Part shown: one piece after another, positions 10,201 through 15,886 of the stretch
Position numbering within the stretch: the first letter of the stretch is position 1
Layout: each line of letters opens with the position of its first letter
From: Symsagittifera roscoffensis
Lineage: Eukaryota > Xenacoelomorpha > Acoela > Convolutidae
NCBI RefSeq assembly: GCF_963678635.1
Contig: NC_087067.1
Location: 57,326,388 to 57,390,387 of the forward strand
Direction of reading: 5' to 3'
Length of the DNA: 64,000 nucleotides
Made by a program: the position numbers and the translations under genes
Notes under the pieces: model-generated
Seen by the model: the letters and a program-made list of their open reading frames with translations, nothing else
The model's database searches: none
Told to the model about the DNA's origin: nothing

Positions 10201-11185
10201 AGAAGATCATTCCCATGTTGGGATTCTCGCTCGTCAATGACATCTCTGGGTACTTGCGGGGGGACGAGGTCAAAGGTGGCGTGGGGGTATCTGCCCAGTT
10301 TTCTTCACTCAGATCCTTCAACAGTTCCTGCGCAGTGAACTCCTCTTCCGCTGGCTTCTGCTCCGGTGTGTTTCCCACCTCCATATCCTCTCCTGCCTCA
10401 CTGAGAGTTTCATCCGTGCTCTCGTCTCCCGACTCTGCTTCTCTTCTCTCAAAAATCCTCTTGAATCGATCTCCCACGGTGCCACTCTTTTTATCCCCAG
10501 GGGTGTCTACTGAAAGGGGTGATGGTGTCGTTGGATTCGTCCCCTTGTGTTCTGTCAGTGCCACGTACAATGGACCTGCTGCATCCAGCTTCTTTCCTTC
10601 CCTATTCTGTTCCACCTGCTCTAGTCCGTAAGGTGCCCGGTATCTCCTTGTGGCAAACAGCATCTCGTCTGCTTTCAGTGCGATATAGCCTTCCTCCACT
10701 ATCATCCTGCCGTCGTCCCATGCCGGCAACTGGTTCTCTAGACTTGCCCGCTCAAGTATTCTCAAGGCATCTCGCACTTCGAATTTCGGGGGCATCGACC
10801 CTCTCATTTTCTTGGCTTGAGTCGTCCATGAGTTTATCTTCACATCGCTGGTATGGAAATAAATCGCTGCAATGTAGCCGATGAAGAGCGGATCCCAGCC
10901 GTCGGTGAACTCCTTCTGCCGTTCTTCGGTTGTGGTTCTCGCGTAAGGGGACGGGACAACCAAGGAACTGTTCATCCCTAGGGTCATTCTCCTCACTATG
11001 GGGAACTCGGGAATGCTCGTTGGTAGGGCTTCTCTCTCCAATATCGCCTCTAGCTCCTTTTTCACTAACTCGAAGCTTTTCCTCCATGCAGTAATTCTCA
11101 AGATTTCTTGCCCATTAGCTGCCAAGGGATTCAAGTTCCAGAACTTGGGGTAAGTTTCGATGGGGCCCTCGCGCTTGCTTCCCAT
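7211..11185 (-). CDS. Large accessory protein of unknown family (1,324 aa)
   Basis: An open frame of ~4 kb in which I recognise no family. Visible features: an N-terminal ~210-residue part with mixed hydrophobic segments; a long acidic and lysine-rich, low-complexity middle (about residues 220-620) likely disordered; then a folded-looking second half with scattered Cys/His, including CLDSTCGNGEHTC and, near the end, PCHC. The last ~130 residues are conserved in the relict at 3083-3450. Its first Met is in frame with the stop of the upstream SGNH protein, six codons after a TGA at 11204-11206, so both may once have been one polypeptide. It sits where env lies in many LTR elements, but I see no signal peptide, fusion peptide or membrane anchor, so env is not supported. 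Confidence 0.7.
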   Translation of the reverse strand: MGSKREGPIETYPKFWNLNPLAANGQEILRITAWRKSFELVKKELEAILEREALPTSIPEFPIVRRMTLGMNSSLVVPSPYARTTTEERQKEFTDGWDPLFIGYIAAIYFHTSDVKINSWTTQAKKMRGSMPPKFEVRDALRILERASLENQLPAWDDGRMIVEEGYIALKADEMLFATRRYRAPYGLEQVEQNREGKKLDAAGPLYVALTEHKGTNPTTPSPLSVDTPGDKKSGTVGDRFKRIFERREAESGDESTDETLSEAGEDMEVGNTPEQKPAEEEFTAQELLKDLSEENWADTPTPPLTSSPRKYPEMSLTSENPNMGMIFLSADRREKNTFEGNRDAFLGTLDRDAWQKFLSDFNREVDEDTTLDNFKEELWDTVVKFGEPVLMGTGLEEKARVELLNKMVELRKSRKTREDKCKDSSTPKQKTDKKIIKYTRGDKVGTSNIIKSTNILKARAGGRQELVGEKEVESVMITTTPPNKDVRYRKRKRDVEGLRSPSADAVSEKDLRETAPMVLARWKTAAYKSSYEQRKLLDIEKEMENPTSSVTEEDFKPQRIKMKRGSTSGQTWEVDVGKEWVSSEHQAVGKQVTSDPLENNKTRNTSRPWWIALETLKEMEDCLKKFNSGVARKRHSWATQQKAEVNKIELANQLKRSWQNLLKDHFEEAMRTPSSAPPLMANPFIRTAGQLMFAWSLLGMELETLTSYDKLKLGGKNLEIYRMLMQHVAWVNSGLSLARRKDATCFLRWTMSMMTDSTILACHQRAVGSKTLERRVSTVILNVYQSTGIEKEDGSRQSLESHRKLDEIRRFYNKKFEEKHDVHRNLASSGEYLKLNKKGEYQYVSGVMGMAYNPFLDLEAGGAHRNYEVAELLKFWTEKIVEIDTVEREIPSLGLVLERTPEVISVPRSSKRVELKMGNGNGVLTTNLGVVWKLLRPSWCPHPHASLIEEVTERVRLAPTEDVDLATLSIVHRLILPQMKESSEVTSGTGSVKRMEPGSCLDSTCGNGEHTCDERSSVRIQSFQKEDLITWFEDITEREKSEIQIVAECYASTTVNLATALGFFSRMCSLQSLERLESEHHLVTALSVESWPGVLQVNQKHIKSWKFGLEAEMGFPMSEAYGLPLNAKSLVGSVLANLCGSHYPLHMAMVEVSSQRVLIDKAFSVPKCVRLARMSHHSHKLLRKIRGAVPKEQRDYFSEIWGEELLGLESENTSDHGRQNVVGKPAVGAPSSEEVDVIHEKMMELEPLLEASGERNLRSIDLTHGDCPCHCLAQTAWYPDRDNLCLVWDVEEIKSLGLPEHRQKVTILVVSTRCWLCDGLRKT

Positions 11186-11203
11186 CCGGCATTGCAGTTG
11201 TCC

Positions 11204-14200
11204 TCAGAAACTGTACACGATCAACTCCGGATCCTTCACCTTTCCGAAGAGCACCGTGTTGCTCATTTGTGCCCTTAGCACCTCTTGCTGACACCAGTTC
11301 AGTGTCGTTCCATCTAGTACGCTTATGAGGCTCACGTGGGTTACGGAGTATCGATAAGCTGTCACCAGAGGATCTGGAAACGCGAACGTGACGGCCGGTC
11401 CATAGATACAGGTCACGACCTCCCCTAGCCCCCGGATAACCCCCATGGGATCCGATCTCATGGCCAGGCATAGGTCCGTCAATAGGGGCATGCCTCCATT
11501 CACTCTTCTCCATTCCTCTCTTGTCTTCGGGCTCTTTTCTTCACCAGTCAGGTACCTGTTCTGCATCAGTAGATACTGCACTAGCAGCGTCCTTAGCCCG
11601 GCCGCACACTTGTACGAGTAGGTCTCAATACTCGAGTGTGTTCTTCCCATCGACAGGGGCTCCCCGTACCTCATTAATCGGTGGAATGACGCCAGTTCAC
11701 CGTGGGTCAGAAGCACTAACGTCAAGTACCCGTCTATTCTGAGGGTATCCACGCCACGACTGAACATGTATGCTGGGCCCATATTAAACAAGTATCTCGG
11801 GTAGACCAGGTACAGCGCCAGCAACAGACTGATCGGCATATTCAATACCTCCTGTATGAACGCTTTGAAGATAGTCTCCTTCGCGCTGTACACTTCGGTC
11901 AGGAACTCTTTTCCCCAACAAGGACTCAAGAACTCGAGAATCTCATGATCCCTCCTCGTCTTTAGCTCACCCCTCGCGTGCTCCCTATAGAACCCTCCAA
12001 TTGTGACCTCATTGGCTGCTGTGACGAACCTGCCAGCCGTCATCTCCCTCTCTTCAGCTTTTCCCAGTTGCTCCTCAAGAAATTCCCAGATCTGCTTCAC
12101 CAGAAGCGGCGCATCCTCTCTTGTTTTCCCTGTGGCGTTTTCCAATCTTGGTGTTAAGAAGGGCCATTTGCCTCCCTCTTGTGCCAACCGATGCACCATC
12201 GACTCTAGTTGCTTCTCCGATGCGGCCACGTTCTTCCTTTCGTTGTTTGGCCCTCTAGATCTGCTGGTCGAGCTCGTGACGGTCAACTCCATGTCCCGAA
12301 ACCACAGACTAGCCGTCAGGTGAGCTACCACTGGATGATCGTCCCTAATGATCGGGCTGAGCTTAAGTTGCCTAGCGAAGTTAGATATCTCCAATAAGAG
12401 GACCTCGTCTAATACGATGAGGATGTCGGCTAACTCGTAAAAGCCTCTCAACGCATGGGAGACATCCGCCCATGCCGCCGCGAGTTCTGATTTGCGCAGT
12501 CTCAAGTTCGTCGGTTCCGATTCTCGGTTGGGAGCTGCCATCAGGACACGCCACCCATTCCCCTCTGCGATCAAGATCAAGATCGCGTACACGAATTGCA
12601 GAGCAAGCGGCATGCTCGAGTACCCGGGGGATGTTGTGAACGCCACTTTTGTCTTGGAGCCGAATCTTGGGGCAATATTCTCTTGTACTTCATTTATGGC
12701 CGCGAATAAAGTCTGGATGGCCTCCCAGATCCTCTTTGGCGTAGGTTCACCACTCTTGAGCTGCTCAAGAAATCCCGTCGCGTGCAGATGATCGTTCATC
12801 CCTGCAAACAGCAGTAACTCAGGTTCGCAGGGCATTTCTGACTTCATTGCCACCACCAGAGTCAACATCTGGTTTAGCTCCGCTCCCTGCAAGGCATATA
12901 TCAGGGTTTCTGGCCAAAACAACTTGGGAGACGTTCCTTCAAAATCTGATCCTGCCACGATAACCACCCTTGCTGCAGCCGGGTCTGCCCTGTCGTAAAC
13001 TGCTAAGGTTTTGGCCAATTGCGCCTGCCCGCAGGGTTTCCCATATCGGGGGTCATTGGCTAATTTTGCGCCTTCATATGCGGCGTCTGGTAACTCCATC
13101 TCTCTCGGGTTCATCAGTTTGTCTACCACTCTCAACTGTGCTGGAGTGGCCACTCTAATCCTGGCAATGCTGGTTCGGTGTTTGGGAGGCTCCACCACCA
13201 GTCCCGGGCTCCCTAAAGACTTGAGAGGTCTGTAACTAATTGGTCCCATCACCGACTTTGTGGGAATTCCAGTCAGGTCCGCCGTCTCTGTCAACTTCGC
13301 TCTCGAGAAACGTGTTTCATGAGCCTTCAACCAGTCCACGCACTGGTGTCTCCCCAAGTCTTCGTGTGATACCTGTTCAAGACCCAAAGTTCTCGCTAGC
13401 TCCTGCCTACATTCTAGATCCTCCAGATCCAGTTCCTTGACCTTCTCCTTATATTTCTGTCTGCTGGTCTCCAGTGGCTTCTCTGACCTCTTTTTCTCCG
13501 CAACCACCACTGAGGATATTATCGACCCCTGAGGAGCTGCTGATGTCGCTTCATCAGCTTCCATGGGCGTGGTGCTCGGTAACTTGGTCCGGCTGTTCCT
13601 CGAACTGTCTCTAGAATCGGCTCTCTCGCCCAAGCGACTGGACAAAGATCTCGGGTTGAAGAAGGGTGGGTTTGGAGGTGGTCCGAACGTGACCTGTGCT
13701 GTCTCCAGCAATTCCGCCTCTAGCGCACATATATGTCTTTGGAAGACGTTGTTCAACCACTCCACCCCTCTGGGCCTACCAAAGTGAATGCCATCCGCAG
13801 TGGCATCGTCAGGGAAAGAGGATAGCTCCATTTGCTCAGCCACGTCTAGTAGCCTAAGGGGAAGGACACTCCTTTGATGTATCTTCCTGACTGTTTCGTT
13901 CAGGCCTCGCACTTTTGTGTTCATCTCTACTGCATGTTGATCCGCTCCCATGTTGTAGGGAACAGTACATACCGTGAGAATTGCCGGATCCATTTGGATC
14001 CGTATTTCCTCGAGAATGCAGCTCATCTTTTCGTGCAGCCTTGTCAGCTTCCTTGCTTCCCCCCTGGACACGTCATTCGTCCCGACCATCAGGGTGACCG
14101 TGTATACACTCACCATCCCTAACATCTCAAGTGTCGCTAACATCTGCGGCGTTGCGGCTCCGGCGAAGCTCAAGATTCCCGTTTGCCAATGGGACTGGAT

Positions 14201-14422
14201 CCGGGTCAGCACCCGCAGCAAGCTGTCCCCAATGATCAAGTGAACCACGCCTTCAGGCACTCGCGAATGCGTGAAGTATTCCACCCAAGTCGCGTCGTGG
14301 AAGCAATCTCTCCCCTCCCTCTGCGCCGCGTTCCAGTCTATCCGATTGTGCTTGCGATATCTCCCTTCCGTATTCTTCTTGTAGCGCGAGATCACCACAT
14401 TCCTGACAGTTTGCTCCCCCAA
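11204..14422 (-). CDS. Accessory protein with SGNH/GDSL hydrolase domain (1,072 aa as open)
   Basis: Residues ~55-235 carry the SGNH blocks in order: IIGDSLL with nucleophile Ser67, a Gly in FAGAA (~88), VGTND with Asn116, and ADGIHF with Asp210 and His213. The Ser-Asp-His set and oxyanion Asn are intact, so an esterase or deacylase activity is plausible. Esterase domains of this fold are known in CR1-type LINE ORF1 proteins. Residues ~484-712 repeat the pattern weakly (AGSD, FAGMNDH, RDDH) and may be a second degenerate copy. The remaining ~360 residues are hydrophobic-rich and unassigned. The frame opens at a TTG with no ATG, and the preceding frames at 14392-15447 look like its N-terminal part, separated by frame changes. 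It ends at a TGA, after which the same frame stays open into the next accessory protein. Confidence 0.82.
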   Translation of the reverse strand: MGEQTVRNVVISRYKKNTEGRYRKHNRIDWNAAQREGRDCFHDATWVEYFTHSRVPEGVVHLIIGDSLLRVLTRIQSHWQTGILSFAGAATPQMLATLEMLGMVSVYTVTLMVGTNDVSRGEARKLTRLHEKMSCILEEIRIQMDPAILTVCTVPYNMGADQHAVEMNTKVRGLNETVRKIHQRSVLPLRLLDVAEQMELSSFPDDATADGIHFGRPRGVEWLNNVFQRHICALEAELLETAQVTFGPPPNPPFFNPRSLSSRLGERADSRDSSRNSRTKLPSTTPMEADEATSAAPQGSIISSVVVAEKKRSEKPLETSRQKYKEKVKELDLEDLECRQELARTLGLEQVSHEDLGRHQCVDWLKAHETRFSRAKLTETADLTGIPTKSVMGPISYRPLKSLGSPGLVVEPPKHRTSIARIRVATPAQLRVVDKLMNPREMELPDAAYEGAKLANDPRYGKPCGQAQLAKTLAVYDRADPAAARVVIVAGSDFEGTSPKLFWPETLIYALQGAELNQMLTLVVAMKSEMPCEPELLLFAGMNDHLHATGFLEQLKSGEPTPKRIWEAIQTLFAAINEVQENIAPRFGSKTKVAFTTSPGYSSMPLALQFVYAILILIAEGNGWRVLMAAPNRESEPTNLRLRKSELAAAWADVSHALRGFYELADILIVLDEVLLLEISNFARQLKLSPIIRDDHPVVAHLTASLWFRDMELTVTSSTSRSRGPNNERKNVAASEKQLESMVHRLAQEGGKWPFLTPRLENATGKTREDAPLLVKQIWEFLEEQLGKAEEREMTAGRFVTAANEVTIGGFYREHARGELKTRRDHEILEFLSPCWGKEFLTEVYSAKETIFKAFIQEVLNMPISLLLALYLVYPRYLFNMGPAYMFSRGVDTLRIDGYLTLVLLTHGELASFHRLMRYGEPLSMGRTHSSIETYSYKCAAGLRTLLVQYLLMQNRYLTGEEKSPKTREEWRRVNGGMPLLTDLCLAMRSDPMGVIRGLGEVVTCIYGPAVTFAFPDPLVTAYRYSVTHVSLISVLDGTTLNWCQQEVLRAQMSNTVLFGKVKDPELIVYSF
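12287..12973 (-). other. Possible second, degenerate SGNH-like domain
   Basis: Residues ~484-712 have VVIVAGSD where block I would be (Ser492 followed by Asp493, not GDS), LLLFAGMNDH resembling block III GxND, a TTSPGY strand and IIRDDHP resembling block V. Order and spacing fit but the nucleophile motif is rearranged, so activity is doubtful. Confidence 0.4.
13718..14260 (-). other. SGNH hydrolase domain
   Basis: Domain span within the 11204-14422 frame: block I GDS (Ser67), block II Gly ~88, block III GTND (Asn116), block V DGIH (Asp210, His213). About 180 residues, the usual size for this fold. Confidence 0.85.
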
Positions 14423-14745
14423 GTCGAGGGTAAGTCCGCTCTTGCCGGACTCTCGCGATTCCTCAGCTGTAGCCTCTCGTGCAACTCTTTCAATCGTGAC
14501 GAGCCGCCACTCACCTGACTACTACCCGGGGTCGAACTCGGTGTATATCCAGGCAGCGCGACGTCCATCAATGGTCGTATTACTTGAGTCTCCATTCCAC
14601 GCAGGGAGGACGCTGATTCGGGCGGTATCCATACCTCCAGCCCCTCGTTCATATGTTCCTGAGCCGCACGATCGAGGTTGAATAGTCCCTTCGACCTAGG
14701 AGCTTCATCAACTTCCATGCGTGACTCTGGCCTTGAGACAGTCAC
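14392..14745 (-). CDS. N-terminal linker fragment of the SGNH protein (117 aa)
   Basis: A Pro/Ser/Gly-rich low-complexity segment with a short helical end (LKELHERLQL). It opens with GTG right after the stop of the coiled-coil fragment, and its end overlaps the SGNH frame. Both boundaries coincide with runs of five identical bases (T5 at 14752-14756, C5 at 14416-14420 on the plus strand), so it is most likely an internal piece of one protein split by single-base length changes. Confidence 0.5.
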   Translation of the reverse strand: MTVSRPESRMEVDEAPRSKGLFNLDRAAQEHMNEGLEVWIPPESASSLRGMETQVIRPLMDVALPGYTPSSTPGSSQVSGGSSRLKELHERLQLRNRESPARADLPSTWGSKLSGMW

Positions 14746-15011
14746 TACCCGTTTTTGGGCCTAGCCCCTTTCTGCATATCGAGCTCGCGTTGTTGTTGCT
14801 GGATCCTCTCAAGTTTTGCCTGATCTCTCTCGAGAGCCTGCTTCAGCTGCTCACAATTCGCGGCATTCTCCCGCACCCTTTCTGCCTGTAGCCGTTCAGC
14901 TTTCATTATGTCCAGTTCTCTCCGCGCTTGATCCCTCTCAAGCACCGCTTGATCCCGGTCGAGGTTTGCCTTATTCCTTTCCCGCTGGGTCCGCTCGAGT
15001 TCTCTTTTCAT
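14745..15011 (-). CDS. Coiled-coil fragment of the SGNH protein (88 aa)
   Basis: Almost entirely charged heptad-like sequence rich in Arg, Glu, Gln and Asp (blocks such as LERDQA and AERVREN), typical of a coiled coil that could mediate oligomerisation. The frame is open upstream of its ATG back to a C5 run at 15035-15039, where it overlaps the end of the 158-residue fragment. Best read as the middle of a broken N-terminal region. Confidence 0.5.
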   Translation of the reverse strand: MKRELERTQRERNKANLDRDQAVLERDQARRELDIMKAERLQAERVRENAANCEQLKQALERDQAKLERIQQQQRELDMQKGARPKNG

Positions 15012-15447
15012 GGCACTGACGTCCGGATAAGCTTCCCCCGTCTGCTGTGCCCGTCATCGATGGTATTTTACTCGTACTCTGGCTTGTGGACCTGACTGAT
15101 TGTCTGACCGGCAGTGGGAATTCCCCCGCGCCATGCTCCGTATTGTTGTTCAGGCCAGGGTTCCTCGCCAAATCGAACCCCCTTATCGCTCCATCCACGT
15201 TCCAGGACAGCCATCTGGTTTGTTCTTGATTGGACACCCCATCAGTGGTGTAGCCTACCATCAAAACCGCTTCCGTCGTAGACTCTCGACACTCGCCCTG
15301 TTCCTCCAATTGTAGGATGGCATTCAGCATCACTGCCATTCTCTCGTCCACTTGAGTATAATCCAGGTCCCTCAGCCGCCTGTACAATTCGTCAAGTGTG
15401 GGCTTTTTCAGAGCCGACGGCATGGACTTCCAGAATCTGTCGGCCAT
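14971..15447 (-). CDS. Probable true N-terminus of the accessory polyprotein (158 aa as open)
   Basis: Starts at an ATG (MADRFWKS) ~440 bases after the integrase frame ends and is the first open frame of the accessory block. Residues 1-50 look helical and folded; the remainder is polar. The last ~20 residues are probably out-of-frame, because the coiled-coil frame takes over at the C5 run at 15035-15039. No known domain. The upstream sequence holds short tandem repeats with splice-donor-like words, so a subgenomic spliced message could start here. Confidence 0.5.
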   Translation of the reverse strand: MADRFWKSMPSALKKPTLDELYRRLRDLDYTQVDERMAVMLNAILQLEEQGECRESTTEAVLMVGYTTDGVSNQEQTRWLSWNVDGAIRGFDLARNPGLNNNTEHGAGEFPLPVRQSVRSTSQSTSKIPSMTGTADGGSLSGRQCHEKRTRADPAGKE

Positions 15448-15886
15448 TTCTGTGATTTCAATTTAATCCTTGAGTATTAGCAACTTGAGTTTTACCTGAG
15501 CAACTTGAGTTTTACCTGAGCAACTTGAGTTTTCTTTTTGAGATATCGTTTTCTTCCTTCAATTGAATATAGATGAGTAGTCAATATGAGTTCAACAAGT
15601 CAATCTGAAAATAACACCCGATTTTTTAGACCGACAAGCTGTGTCCCTAACCAGAAAAACCCCATTACTTTTATGATTAAAAACCCTCTACTTTTCGCCC
15701 TACTAAAATAGTTCAATTTAAATTTTCTAAAAACATGCAGATACATTTTATGTTTTAGCACTATCAATCATTTAAAATAACAATTGTCATGCCAATCACC
15801 CCTAAGATCCCTTACCTGTTTTGTACCCCAGTACCTAGCTCAAGACTCCTCCCTCACACCCGACTCGATACCCCCGTGTACCCGAC
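15448..15886 (-). other. Spacer between pol and accessory region
   Basis: About 440 AT-rich bases without a coding frame, including the small tandem repeat at 15477-15535. It separates the pol frame from the first accessory ATG and is the likely place for a splice acceptor or internal promoter; neither can be assigned. Confidence 0.5.
15477..15535 (-). repeat. Three tandem ~20-bp copies with splice-donor-like cores
   Basis: Plus strand: GAGCAACTTGAGTTTTACCT repeated, the third copy incomplete. In sense two copies read CAGGTAAAA, a good match to a 5' splice site, and all three contain CTCAAG. It lies ~30-90 bases before the first accessory ATG. Confidence 0.75.

Noticed and set aside
9633-10631. 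332-codon plus-strand open frame opposite the large accessory protein
   Set aside because: It is Ser/Leu/Phe-rich, as expected from the antisense of a Glu/Lys-rich coding region, and lies wholly within the real gene.
7211-11185. Env glycoprotein in the position after pol
   Set aside because: No signal peptide, furin-like site, fusion peptide or transmembrane anchor is visible in the accessory frames.
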